The translations under genes and the position numbers were made by a program. Under the pieces are notes generated by a model, which was not told where the DNA came from, searched no databases, and saw only the letters and a list, made by a program, of their open reading frames with translations. Source: Salvator merianae (Eukaryota > Chordata > Lepidosauria > Squamata > Teiidae). From it: DNA of 64,000 nt. The stretch's first letter is position 1. Every line of letters starts with the position of its first letter. The stretch covers positions 5,864,494 through 5,928,493 of the forward strand of contig QVOM02000115.1 in NCBI GenBank assembly GCA_003586115.2. Reading direction: 5' to 3'. Positions 23,007 to 34,507 of the stretch are shown here, piece by piece.

Positions 23007-23404
23007 GTTATCTACAGTTTTTTGTAGTCCTCTTGTAAGATATTAAACAGTGCGGAGAACTTTCAATGTTCTTGAACTAAAATTTAATCTTCCTTTTTTC
23101 GTTGAATTATTTAGATTGTCACTTTAGGATACTTATTTTACTCTACTAAATTAAACAAAAGGTGGTTACTTATTAAATTATTCAGTTGTTTTAGCTTATT
23201 TTTACTTTTCCTTACAATTTAAGTTCTCTTACTTGATACGTTTGGACAAAAAAAGAAAAAAGATCTAAATTAGTATTTTATAGTTTTATGATAGGATTAT
23301 GATAGGTCCCCCTATCGGCGCGCGGTCCGCTGTTTTTATCAGCTGAAGGGAGTGGCCAAATATGCTAATTGGCAGGGGTTGTCTGCAGGGCGTTTCCCTG
23401 CTCT
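23007..23404 (-). promoter_or_regulatory. CR1 5' untranslated region
   Basis: Lies between the 5' tandem repeats and the ORF1 start. It includes a short CpG-dense patch around 23313-23332 (CTATCGGCGCGCGGTCCGCT). LINE internal promoters are expected here, but no defined promoter element is visible. Confidence 0.6.
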
Positions 23405-23530
23405 CTGACCTAGTTTTCCTGACCTTGTTTTTCTGACCTTGTTTTTCTCACCTAGTTTTTCTCACCTAGTTTTTCAGACCTAGTTTTTCAGACCTAGTTT
23501 TTCAGACCTAGTTTTTCAGACCTAGTTTTT
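23405..23530 (-). repeat. Nine 14-bp tandem repeats at the 5' end of CR1
   Basis: Nine contiguous 14-bp units, plus-strand forms CTGACCTAGTTTTC, CTGACCTTGTTTTT, CTCACCTAGTTTTT and CAGACCTAGTTTTT (the last four units identical). On the transcribed strand the unit is AAAAACTAGGTCTG. The position at the element's extreme 5' end suggests a promoter-like array, comparable in layout to 5' monomers of some LINEs; that role is inference. Confidence 0.9.
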
Positions 23531-24118
23531 CCTCCTCTAGGTCACCGCTATATGCTCAGGCAGAGCCAAGTATTCTTCTTCCGAATTCTTTTCCAATTCC
23601 TGGTCTCAGGACAGCAGCCTTCCTCCTCTTGCGATCATACCAGTTCTTCTGGTATGATCGATCATTCAACCAATTCCAAATCCACTGTGCCACAATATCC
23701 TCTAACCTACATTGCATTATTTTGTCTGCAAAAATATGATGAGAAATTGAGATGAAGGCATACTCTATCTACACGTTCCTTAATCTACTTAACTAGGCTG
23801 TGATTAGACAGGCCTGTGGAGGTGGCAGAGATTACCTGTAATTGTGGTAGCACTGGAGCACACTGTGTGACATTTTATGGCTACTTGGCATGCTTTACAA
23901 CTGCAAACACAGCCAATTGTTCAGTCGGTGTGCTCAGTCACAATGCAGACAGTGAACTGGTACCTGAGAGAGCACATGCTGTCAAAGTGCTTGGAGAATG
24001 CAAAAACCTGCACACTTTCCCTCTTGTTCTTTCTGTAGCTCTGTGATGGAGTATGGATGGCAGGTGTACGCAACTGTGTGACACCTATGCTGAAGAAGGA
24101 TACATCCTAGACTTTCAC

Positions 24119-24152
24119 TCTCTCTCTCTGTGTATATATATGTATGTGCGTG

Positions 24153-24187
<35 letters not shown>

Positions 24188-24200
24188 CTATCTATCTAGA
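24119..24200. repeat. (TC)n / (TA)n / (TG)n compound microsatellite
   Basis: Consecutive CTCTCT, TATATA and TGTGTG tracts, followed by TCTATCTATCTA. Confidence 0.9.
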
Positions 24201-24567
24201 GAGAAGATTAAGACTAATTTGACTTTTTCTTCACAAATGCATGTTATCTCCTAGTAAGCTTAACCTCCTTTTCTAAGCTCTCAGAGACATGTTGATTGAA
24301 ATGTTCTAGAACATATCTCATTATTTTTACAAGTGCTTCCCCAATGGCATGCCCTGATGATCACAGAAAAAATGGCAGAAGCATTGTCATTAATTCTAGA
24401 GCTAGGAACATTATGCTACATCCTATAGGACACTGCCTCTGTCCAGCAACTCCTAGGATAAGGCCATTGTAAGATCTCAGGTCATCAGAGCAACTCTATG
24501 GCAGTTTAACTTTTTATAAGTTTGAGTATGTGGAGGACTATCTTTGAGTATGTGGAGGACTAGGAAT

Positions 24568-24629
24568 TGCAAAAAGAAGACTCATAGTACATTTGCTGGT
24601 CCACTATACCAGAGAGTGTGGAATAACCC
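24568..24629. mobile_element. Family B MITE, right end only
   Basis: Reads CATTTGCTGGTCC, ACTATACCAGAGAGTGTGG and AATAACCC, matching the right ends at 368 and 5328. The left end was not found. Confidence 0.6.
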
Positions 24630-26696
24630 TAAGTATACTGATCCATGAAACTTTCCTTTTTTAATCTATGGTTTAAAGTTATCTTGTTTAGCAACTGCTG
24701 TTTGTTTCTAACCAACTTCAAATCCAGTTTTTACATGACTTCAAAATGAGGTTCTTGAAGCCTGGAACTAAGCTTACAAGTTCTCAGAAGAGGAGAGAAG
24801 TTCCTCACAATTCACTCACAAGGGTTATCCATTAAGTACTCAAATATAACCAGAATTAATGTGTGAAATATCTCTCCACGTGAATCAGAGGGGTTGCTGA
24901 GACTGTGCCTGCTACATTTTATTGTGGAGTAGTTTTAGTGTGGGGGTGGTTGGACTTCAGTTACACATTGGAGACACAAGGCTCATTTAGACAAAACATT
25001 TGGGGCACCTGGAAAACTGCTGAAAGAGAGACTTAGCAGAGGGAGCATTTTAAGAGGAAACTTCTCTTTTAACTGATCTTGAATACTGAAAGTGCATTCT
25101 GGGCTCAGGGGAATATTGGGGTAGGAGAGGAAATTGCTGACCTGGACATTCTAAAAAGCCTGCCTCGTTTGCATCTATATCACAACCTCTAGCTCCAGGA
25201 TTCAAAAATGTCTCACTGCAACCAGAACAGCAAAGGCAGAAAATAGAGCAAAACTTAAGAACACTTGCCATAAATTCTGTGTAAGCCTTGTTTCAAGAGG
25301 AGTGGGAACCCCCCTCAAAACTGGAAATCCATGAAATGGAAACAGGAAGCTAATTCTATATTTAGCAAAACAAGTGAACAGAAAATCATAAGAAACAGAG
25401 AAAGAAGATTGCACAGAGTGTTGTCTGTGTTAACTACCACTTGCTACTCATAAAAAACTAACTAGATCTTTACTTATTTTTATATCCTTCTTTTAAAAAA
25501 TGGTCTTTTAACCTTGCAAACTTGCATAAAAGCTTTACAACTAGCTCTGTGCAAAGGTTAAAGATTCTCAAAACAGCTCATGACTGCCATTTATCTGGAT
25601 GAAAACTGCACCACATGACCTTAAAATATCACTTGTCACTCTTTGACTTCAAAGAGAGACTTGATGTAAATGCAGCAGCTAATATTTTTTAAGTTAACAG
25701 GGATTAATTAACAAAAATTGGCCTTTTCTACCTGTCGTAAAACACCGTGTAGAATTAAGCATTAGGTGTCTCAATGAGTTGGCAAAAGTCTTTTTGCCAG
25801 CATCACAAAGTTTTAGGAAAGTCTGACTAAATAAGCTGGAATAATTTTCATAGTTGCTTTTAAGTATCTTCTCAACAGACATACAGAATGAGACCTTTTT
25901 TTTAGCAGTGTCCTCGCAGTCCTTATGGACTGGGCCAGCTGCAGCTAGGGAATGCAGGATCTGCTCAGCAGAGTAGTCTCTGAAGACTCTGCCTCCCAGA
26001 AAATAGTGTAGCCACAGGGACTTTACCTCTGGAGAGGTTCCAGGTGCAAAAATTGCACCAGACAGCATGCGGAGATCCCTTTAAAGTAGCCCCTTAATTG
26101 TTCCCAGTTGAGGGCCAGTCCAGCTGCCTACCAGATGCACAGTTGGACTGGGTCAAAGAGCATATGGACCCTGGCACAATTTTGCTGGTATCCAGAAACA
26201 GTCTCAGAAATTGGTTGTTTGTGGCACCCAACAATATTCTCCACAGCCTGCAACAGTGGAGACCAGAAAACGTTTGTTCTCAGCCTCCAAAGTTAAGCTG
26301 GGACTAGCAGCCATCATGTGGGCAGCTGACAGCACAATCACTACTGTCCTGGCCCAAATCTCTTGATTCAGGACAGATACAAGGTCCATATGTTCTGTAC
26401 CATCATGTGGGAGGCGGAAGATGCCTTTCATTCAACCATCCTTCCCACCCAGCCCTCAACTCATGTTCTTGACTTTGAAACCTGCAGCTAGGCACAAGCT
26501 TCTCTTTGTAATGCCATCTTTAAATGAAAGCTGCACACAAACATACTTTGAGAACTGTTTAACTTGAGTGAATGCTGTGATTTAAAGAACAGCCACCAGA
26601 TAACTGGGGGAAAATATTCTTAATTTTAAAATGGTGAAAAATCCACTGAAATGTCATCCCAAGTTATATCACCAATCCTTTGGGCCCTATATTGCC

Positions 26697-26812
26697 CACA
26701 CTGACTGGCAGCTTCTCCCCAAGATTTCAGATTAGGGCTTTTCTCAGCTCACTTAGTGATGTGTCCAGGAACTGGGGTCTGAATCTAGGACTTTCTGCAT
26801 GCTGTTTTCTTT
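26697..26812 (-). mobile_element. tRNA-derived squamate SINE fragment
   Basis: Plus strand includes CTGACTGGCAGCTTCTCC, AACTGGGGTCTGAATCTAGG and ACTTTCTGCATGC, the same SINE as at 14499 in the same orientation. Degraded. Confidence 0.65.
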
Positions 26813-26814
26813 AT

Positions 26815-28190
26815 ATTTAAATAATATGTATATGCATGAATTTTATTACAAATGGAATAGTTATTTGCTTTATTTAAAACAGCTTTATACTATCCTCCAT
26901 TAAAAAAACAAAAAACAAAAAAACCCTGCACCATGGTTTGCAAACTAATAATTATGTGTGTCTATGTAAATACATATACTTTTTATTTGGGGGAGGCTCA
27001 TATAATAGTCCTGACACAACTATGGCATCATTCCATCCTTGCCAGACTTTCGACTTGGAATGGAGCTCATGTAAAAGAGACTCTTCTGGAGCCTTTGTTG
27101 TTAAGAATTAATAAAACTGTAAAATTAATTAGTGGAAGTGACAGGTTATATTTAAGTGATGGGCCTTAATGTCTGATTCTCCGGATACATTTTATAGCCC
27201 AAATTATTAATTAGAATTTAAGAGAAATTGTAAAACAAATTTAAACAAATTTTTAAAACAAATTTAAAACAGATTAGAACTTAAAACAGGTGAATTTTTC
27301 CAAGTGCTAGAGTGGAGAGAAAAAAAAGGCACGCTACTTCTGCTTTACTTATAGACCAAATACTGTGTGCTCCAAAGTATACAGAGTGTCTCTGTGAAAG
27401 TACACAGATCTAAGTCCTTCTCAGGTACCTGGAAGTAGTACTATTTGATATGACAGATGTTTAATTTTTAGCCTTCCCAGAACACCAGAGAAAGGGAGGA
27501 TGAGCTATAATTACACTATGGAGTAAACTGGATGTTTCTGGTCTTACAGATGAGAAAGAGAGTGACTTGGAAAACAACATTTCCTCCTTCTGATGAAAAG
27601 TTCTTAGTTAAAATATGTCTGTAAGAATTCCACTAAAAATAATACGAAAAGGATGACTGAGCTAGTTAACAGCGGCATGTGAGAATCTTTGTTGTTTTAC
27701 AATGTGAGCGAATCTGTAAAGGATTACAAAGGGTGTGGGCAATGACCAGGCCTTTCATAGCCTGTTGTGAATCCTATATAACAACAGAGTGGCTCTCGAA
27801 TTTCCTCCTCCCCCTCCAGGCAATGCTTTGGTTTCTGTTTTGTAGGACAAAAATGACATCAATTACGTCTCCTTTCTACCACAAGATCTTAATGAGATAC
27901 AATAATGCAGGCCAATGCCTATATGGTGATTTCCTTAGGATACACACAGCTGAACACTTAAAATTGCTTTCTTTTGGCACTCTCTCATTTTACAAGCCTC
28001 TCTCTTCTGTATGAGAAACTTTACTGAGAGCAAGCAGCTGGCATACTTGCAAGATATAGGTCACACCAACACGGAGGGCAGATTTTCAACCCTCCCACTC
28101 AATTTACTACAGCTGTAACAATTCATCCAAGCAGATGCTGAATGTTAAACTAGTGCAGAGTACTGCTATTGCATTTCTTACACCTCTCTC
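26815..28190. other. Intronic sequence, nothing recognised
   Basis: AT-rich with A-runs near 26900 and internal AAATTTAAAAC duplications near 27235-27290. The 111-codon frame at 27679-28014 has no recognisable family signature. Confidence 0.45.
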
Positions 28191-28199
28191 CTAAGAACA

Positions 28200-28290
28200 T
28201 TTAATTAGGCTGAAATCCTATAGGCACATACTTGGAAATAAGCGCCACTGAATTGAATAGGACCTATTCTCATACACATTTAATGCAGGG
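28200..28290 (+). mobile_element. Squamate interspersed repeat fragment
   Basis: GGCTGAAATCCTATAGGCAC, then TTGGAAATAAGCGCCACTGA and AATAGGACCTATTCTCATAC resemble the very common squamate repeat around 'CTGCAATCCTA...GGGAGTAAGCCCCATTGAA'. Family not assigned. Confidence 0.55.
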
Positions 28291-30079
28291 GAGGTATTCA
28301 TGAGGCGTTCTTGGATTCCATGAGCTTCACGCCCTTCTCTGCACTCTATACCATGCAGTGGAGGTGACCGCAAAATTTTATTCTCACCCTCTCCTACACT
28401 TCAGGGAGATTTTGAGAGGATCCACACAGTGGAAACAGTACAGTGATGAGGGATGAACAAAGCTCTGGTCTGGGCCCTACCTTCGATCCCTCTGAACTAC
28501 ATCTTGATCTACAGAGGATGGAAATGGAATTTAGAGATCAAGGGTGAGGTTCCATTTGATGTATCATTCCTTTACTACTACTGCATCATTTCTGCTCTGT
28601 GGGTTACCACTGTTGGAAAGAAATTGCACCCTATCTGGCTTTTACATTGTTTCTGCAGAAAGGCAGCCCTACACTTTTGGGGTGAGGGGAAAAAAAGCTG
28701 GAGTCCTCTTCCCAAGTATGCCAATGGGACCAAATGTCAGTTATGTTTCAGGATCAACACAAAAATTCTGAACAGAACATGAAAATATGACAAACAAGTG
28801 TGGTAGCTTTGAGAACTGATTGTTTCCTGGCTCAAATGTGAAGAAATCGGGCCTGTTATCTAGAGAACATACCTACAAAGATCATCAGCTGGAGAAGGCA
28901 CATAGGGCAAGAAGAAATTTAAGATAGAAGCATATGGTTACATTACTCCTAAATCAAAACAAAAAAACCTCCCGAACTTGATAAAGTACCTAGAATTGGC
29001 CTAAATGTTTACATGCAAAAACATTTTGGAGGCCCAAGAAAGCCCTTTTAAAAAGCCTGCTATATTCCTTTGTTAGGATTACCTTCTCCTCATCCCTGTC
29101 TGAATCACTAATGATGTTAGTTTTGTGATATTTTAGAACCTCTTTTTTAGTGCATGGTCCCAGCCATACAGGAATAATGTAATTCACACAAAAACATCAG
29201 AATACTATGCAACCACATTGGGTGCCTACAGACACAGGTAAAAAAACTGTGTTTTTTCTGGGACTATATTGGGACTGTCAATCCTAATATATTTCCGTGC
29301 TAGTAGATCAGAAATCCACGAAATAGGCATTATGGAAAATCCAGCCATGATGCCAGGTTTTCCATAATTCCGATTGCATATCTCTGTCTGGTGTTCCTTT
29401 GCATAATCGTTGCTCTTGTGTGTTAGTAAGCATGGAAAAAAACAAAGGCAAGGGGGTGAACACATGCTAACTTCTGAGTATTTTGCAAGAGCAACAGTTA
29501 CACAAACGACAGATGAGGTAAGTGCCTGTATTTTGCCGGGATTGCTTCCTGCCATCTGGCAGGGGCAGTAAGAGGCAATTTCAGGATCTAAAGAAGATCC
29601 CACAATTTCCTCTTGCTGTCTGGAGACATTCTTAGTATTAGTAACCCTACTGAAGATTGATAAGATCCTAACTGAAGGGGGAAGTAATATGTTCTTGTCA
29701 TTGAGGCAACTATATCCTTACTGTCTACACTGTCTCCTGGTAGAGTGATGTGAAATTTTCAGCCTAACCTAGTACTAACCACAAACAATGATTTGTGGCT
29801 GCAATGAAACTTAGACAATACTATGCAGTTCAGCTTCAGGCAGCCACCAACACCTAGCTGCAAAGAGTTAGTTCAGTAAAACTACATTGGAGAGGATGGG
29901 GAGACTGAGCTGCTTGACTCTCCCTTTTGTTAATTTCGCACATGCTTCTGCAAATGTGTTTGGAACAGACAATTCACTAAAAGAGTGTGGTGCTCCACCA
30001 AAGGAAAGTAGTGCTTTTCACAGGATGGAAGGATTCTTAAATGTCCCACTGCCATTTTTTTGGCTCTACTGTTAAGAAA
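28291..30079. other. Intronic sequence, nothing recognised
   Basis: Short frames on both strands without family signatures. No repeat or RNA recognised. Confidence 0.45.
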
Positions 30080-30263
30080 GCTGCTTTGATCATGGGATGC
30101 CTCTAAAGGCCATCTGCAGGGAGTCAAGAGCAGACGGGGGGTTCACCCTTGTTTTTTTGCTTGGGAACATCCAGAAGCAAACTGTGGACCACTGTGAGAG
30201 ACAGGATTCTGGACTAGATGGACTGTGAAATGATCTACGACTTCTCTTATGTTTCTTACGTTC
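30080..30263 (+). mobile_element. CR1 LINE 3'-end fragment
   Basis: Plus-strand tail: GGGATGCCTCTAAAGGCCAT, GGACTAGATGGACTGTG and CTTCTCTTATGTTTCTTACG. Same tail family as 2075 and 6631, opposite orientation. Confidence 0.85.
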
Positions 30264-30439
30264 AAAATTAACTAAGAGGTAGCATTCTCTGTTTCAGATT
30301 AGCCATATATACATATATTTGCTTTAAATTATTGCCATTCATATACTAAGAAAAGTACATGATATAAACAATCTTAGCAACTAGTACTAACAGGAAAGTA
30401 CCATATAGTGTAATCAGCAGTCCACAAGAAAATTAGGCT

Positions 30440-31186
30440 AAAGCACAGGTCATAGGAAATGCCAAGCTAAATGGGCTCATCTAGTCTAGCAGCTTGTTCT
30501 CACAGTGACAATCAGCTGTGCCTGGAAGCCAACAAGCAGGCATAAGTACGAAGCTTGACCTGATTGCAAGTCTTCTATGTATGCCTTCCTGAAGTCACAG
30601 CGCCATCAGAACAGTAGCCCACACTGACCCTGCCTTCCATGAATTTCTCCAAAGCTCTTTTGAAGCTATCCAGGCCAATGGCCAACACCACATTGTAAAA
30701 CAGTGAATCCCAAAATTTAGCTAAGTGCTGTGTGAACAGAAAAAAATATTTTTGCCTCTTCTGCCTCTTCTAAGATTCAGTTTCATTGAGTGCTCTCCTA
30801 GTTCTGGTGTTTGGGGAAGTGAGGGACCTCCTTATCCACGCTATCCACATTGTGCATATTCTTATACACCTCTATCATGCTCCCCCCTTTCTAGACTGAA
30901 AAGCACCAACTGTTTCAACCTTTTTTTTTGTTAGGGAGTCTCTCTAGATCCTTTAGCTTTCTAGTTGACATTTTGAAATTCTACTGCAGCTTTTTTTGAG
31001 ACGCAGTGAGCAACTGTGTGCTATATTCTAGGTGAAGTTATACCATCACTTTGTAAAGGGGAATTAAAATATTCATAGTTTTATTTTTAATATCAGCTCT
31101 GAAGGCAAGAAGTGTCCGTGTGCAAAGGCCCCAGAAATAGGTCTTTCCCAGTGTGACGCCTGTGTAGTGCAGGTTCTGTAGGACAC
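30440..31186 (-). mobile_element. CR1 LINE 3' fragment
   Basis: Minus-strand CR1: plus strand GGGCTCATCTAGTCTAGCAG near the 3' end, then the 'AAGCTATCCAGGCCAATGGC' region and, near 31060, GGGGAATTAAAATATTCATA from late ORF2. Frames heavily broken. The MITE at 31190 directly follows. Confidence 0.75.
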
Positions 31187-31189
31187 ACT

Positions 31190-31369
31190 GGTCCTTTCTG
31201 CACTTGGCTCTATTCTGGATCATATCCCAGAACAGGGACCTGCTGTCCACATGCTAGTGGAGTTTACAGCAGGCCCTGCATGGGGCCTGCCATAGCTCCT
31301 ACTAGCATGCAGATGTCAATTCCCTATTCCAGGATATAATCTGGTATAAGGCCAAGTGCAGAAAGGGCC
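31190..31369. mobile_element. 180-bp MITE, family A copy 2
   Basis: Ends GGTCCTTTCTGCACTTGGC and GCCAAGTGCAGAAAGGGCC. ACT flanks both sides (31187-31189, 31370-31372). Exactly 180 bp, like copies 1 and 3. Confidence 0.85.
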
Positions 31370-31374
31370 ACTGT

Positions 31375-33544
31375 CTCCCACCCCTTGTCCAAACAGTGAC
31401 AGAGAACATGTCAAAAGGTGGCCCCCCCATCAGAGTGCCTTTTTATTGCTCTGCTGAAGGATGGGCTGGAGGGCATTTGAAATTCTCCTGCACCCTTGTC
31501 AGAGCGATCTATGGTGCCAGGTGCCTTGAGCATTTGGCTGCTGTGCCCCGGGGCTTCCTGAGGACAACTACTGCCGTAGATGTAAACACACCCAACGTCC
31601 TTGTCTTGGGTGTTATAAGAATTCTCAAGTTTTTTGAGTAGATATGTGTTGCTTTTTAAAGCAGAAGAAATACTGAATACAGTGTATTTTGTAGCTTATG
31701 TCTAACCTTTGTGAGCAACATTGCAAGAAAAATCAGCACTTTTTTTCATCCAGCTGCTCAGAAGCAAATCTTGGAGAACCCTAATGGTGCGGACAACATG
31801 AGATATATCCCAGTTATAGCTCAAGAAAAACAGCTGCTATGAACACACCCCTAGGAGTTTGGTCACAGAGGGAGGTAGAAAATGTTTAATATGTTTGCTG
31901 AAACAGCAAATAGAAGCAAGTGGTTTGGATTTTTTTTTTTTTCGACTCCTAGAAAAACATACTTTAGTCTACTAATCTAGGCCAACTCATATGATATACT
32001 GACAAAAGCCATTCCAACTGAACCCACACCAAATTGCTTGTTTTTCCTTGTCAGAAACTATTCAGGCAAAAGGTTTTTTTCATAGTAGCGCTGTCCAATC
32101 TTGGAAGTTATGACTATATCTGGAATGCTCGAAAATGAAAGTGGCAGTCTGAATAAGCCAACACTTTGGATGGAAACATTAAAATTTTGCTTTTTTATGA
32201 AAGCATGAATCAATGTCATTGGCAGAATTTTAGTGGCCCGTTTTGTCACATTCATTCATTTTATAATACTGTAAGCATATACTGCTGTGGCAAAGCACCC
32301 TTAAATTTTAAATTCTCTGTACTGGCAATCTTGAAGAAATAATCTCCTTCATTCTTCTTTAAAGGTTATTTATAGGCTGCCTGCAGTGTCAGAGGAAAGT
32401 AGATAGATCATATGGTCAAAAAGCATCCTTATAATAATAAAAAAAGGCTTTTAATGGATGATGGCTACTGAGATAACATTAATCCAGTATTAGGACTTTT
32501 ACGGGAAAAAAATACAAATGTAATTTATCTTTTTAACTGTCAGCTGCATTTCTAAGGCTTTAGAATCTGCAGCTTCCAGGAGGCTTTTGTCTTTCTGCCA
32601 TGGCAGGAATATCTTGGACAGCTGTAAGAGCTTTGTAAGCTATCTTTCTCAAAATCCATTAGCTAATTCAAGGAACCTAATTAGAACTGCCATTTTGATG
32701 AAGCATACAAAATTCTAATACAAACTAGTAACACCATCAGTGTTTATTAGAATACTGCAAGAAACAAAGCTCTGTTAAATGTAATAAAAAAGCAATGGAC
32801 AGAAGCCCACAATTTATGAAAACATGTGTGTTAATGTTTATAGGAGTGGATATAACGGAAATGAATCTATGGATATTTCTTCACTGAATGTAAGTCAAAT
32901 ACTAAAACATGCCATTTCATGCAAATGACTGAGGAGCATTAAAAACTATCCTTGATAGTGTCACACTTCAAATTTTATAGACATTAAAATAAATAAATTT
33001 TAAAAATTAAACAACAAAAAAATTGAAAAGCAAGTACTTTAGAAACAATGCAAAACAGCAAAAATATAATTTAATACCTACCATCAGCCCATCAATTTAA
33101 ACACAATTTAAAACCATGATACAACCACCAAGAGAATAATTTGGTACAAGAAAATGAAAACTCCAAGTGACTTAGCACACTATAATTAAGAAGTCTTTGT
33201 TTTTTAAAAAAATGAAAACCGGAACAGAGATATTTAGTTTGCCAGAAAGCAGAGTTGATGGCAGCCACAACTGACACTTGTGGTCAATCATACCACACTC
33301 TGTAGTCCAAAGACATCCCCAATATAATATAGCAGCCCTTTTATATGACAGTTAACTACTACAAAAGTAGACTATGTATCAAATTTCAATGTCCATAGTA
33401 TAGTCAATCATATAAATTATTATAAAATAAAACTGTGAATGAGTGCAGATTAATGCATTTTTCAAAGTGAACTACAGCCCACAAAACCTTATGGCATATT
33501 ATACTGGTAGAACGTAGGCTTTCATGGCCAGTTGTACCGTGTTT
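31375..33544. other. Intronic sequence, mostly non-repetitive
   Basis: No gene recognised. 32580-32960 is AT-rich, apparently single-copy, with several TAATTA/TTAGCTAATT-type sites; it could be conserved non-coding DNA, which cannot be judged from one sequence. Confidence 0.45.
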
Positions 33545-33680
33545 CATAGCTCTTTTGAGAACCTAAGCTTTCGGATATAGCTACAATATCCATCTTCAGA
33601 GCATTTGACTTCAGTTGGTTTTTTGACTATTCCAGCTATTATAGCTATATCTGAAGGCTTAGGTTCTCAGAAGAACTATG
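33545..33680. repeat. Inverted repeat, 43-bp arms
   Basis: 33545-33587 (CATAGCTCTTTTGAGAACCT onward) is an imperfect reverse complement of 33638-33680, with a 50-bp spacer. Probably part of an interspersed repeat whose limits I cannot set. Confidence 0.75.
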
Positions 33681-34173
33681 GAACATAGCACAACAGCCCC
33701 AAACTGCTACAAATGACATATTATACCTTGTTAATTTGAAGCCCCTAAAGGTTTGTTTTCTGCCACAGACTCAGGAATAGAAGAGGGATGTATTATTATA
33801 TCTTTCTTAAAAGTAGCAGAAGGGAGATTATTTTCTTTGAGACACGGGAGTAAAGGATAGTGGATAAATTCTGCACCCTCAGGAAAACTGCCCCCCAAAA
33901 GCTAGCATAGTTTTTAAAACATCAGGAATTCACAGGGAATGGGTATTTCCAGTTACTAAAACATGATAGTTAGCTGGTCTTTATATTGAAGTTCAGATAT
34001 CTTCCAGTATTTCTTATTCCCTGTCAATCTTTCTCTCTCACACAGTTGTGGTTAGAAAGGAGACTGATAACTGGACAGAGGTTATAGCCATACAAGAAAG
34101 AAAAATGTTGGTAGTTACTATTCAAACAGAAGTCGGTCTCATGTAAATGATAAGTTAATAGCCATGAGATTTT

Positions 34174-34353
34174 GGCCCTTTCTGCACTTGGCTTTTTTCT
34201 GGACTATATCTCAGAATAGGGACCTGCTATCCACACGCTAGTGCAGATTATAGCAGACCCCAGGTGGGGCCTGCCATAGTTCATAGTATCATGCGGATGA
34301 CAGATCCCTATTCCAAGATATAATCTGGAATAAGGTCAAGTGCAGAAAGGGCC
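34174..34353. mobile_element. 180-bp MITE, family A copy 3
   Basis: Ends GGCCCTTTCTGCACTTGGC and CAAGTGCAGAAAGGGCC. TTT precedes and ATT follows, a possible duplication with one change. Confidence 0.85.
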
Positions 34354-34396
34354 ATTGTGAGTTACTGGGATAGCTAGGTGGGGACTATCACAGTAA

Positions 34397-34504
34397 GGCC
34401 CTTTTCACAATAGGCTTTATTCTGGGATATATCCTGGAATAAGACTTAGTATCTGCATGCTGGTACAGATATAATGTGGAATAAGGTCCAGTGCAGAAAG
34501 GGCC
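34397..34504. mobile_element. Family A MITE copy 4, internally deleted (108 bp)
   Basis: Both ends are kept (GGCCCTTTTCAC and GTGCAGAAAGGGCC), but about 70 internal bases are missing compared with the 180-bp copies. TAA flanks both sides (34394-34396, 34505-34507). The right TAA directly touches a family C element. Confidence 0.85.
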
Positions 34505-34507
34505 TAA

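Larger units (their letters stand above)
19074..23535 (-). mobile_element. Near-intact full-length CR1 LINE retrotransposon
   Basis: About 4.46 kb, minus strand. In order: 5' tandem repeats and untranslated region (23535-23007), ORF1 (23006-22065), ORF2 (22059-19144) and a short 3' tail ending in the CR1-type octamer repeat (plus strand CATAGAATCATAGAG at 19074). Full-length CR1 elements are usually about 4.5 kb and most copies are truncated, so a complete copy is uncommon. Only one stop codon interrupts ORF2, which implies a young insertion. CR1 elements usually make no target-site duplication, and none is evident. It lies in sense orientation to PARD3B. The exact 5' boundary is uncertain by some tens of bases. 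Confidence 0.93.
23546..26690. other. Intronic sequence with a MITE end and simple repeat
   Basis: Apart from the simple repeat at 24119 and the MITE end near 24568-24629, I recognise nothing. A 124-codon minus-strand frame at 25694-26068 has no family signature. Confidence 0.5.

Noticed and set aside
23405..23530. Regular repeats as a possible CRISPR array
   Set aside because: The 14-bp units are directly adjacent without spacers, lie inside a LINE and are in vertebrate DNA.
25694..26068. 124-codon minus-strand frame on the PARD3B strand
   Set aside because: No recognisable domain, unusual composition for a PARD3B exon, and no convincing acceptor or donor at its edges.
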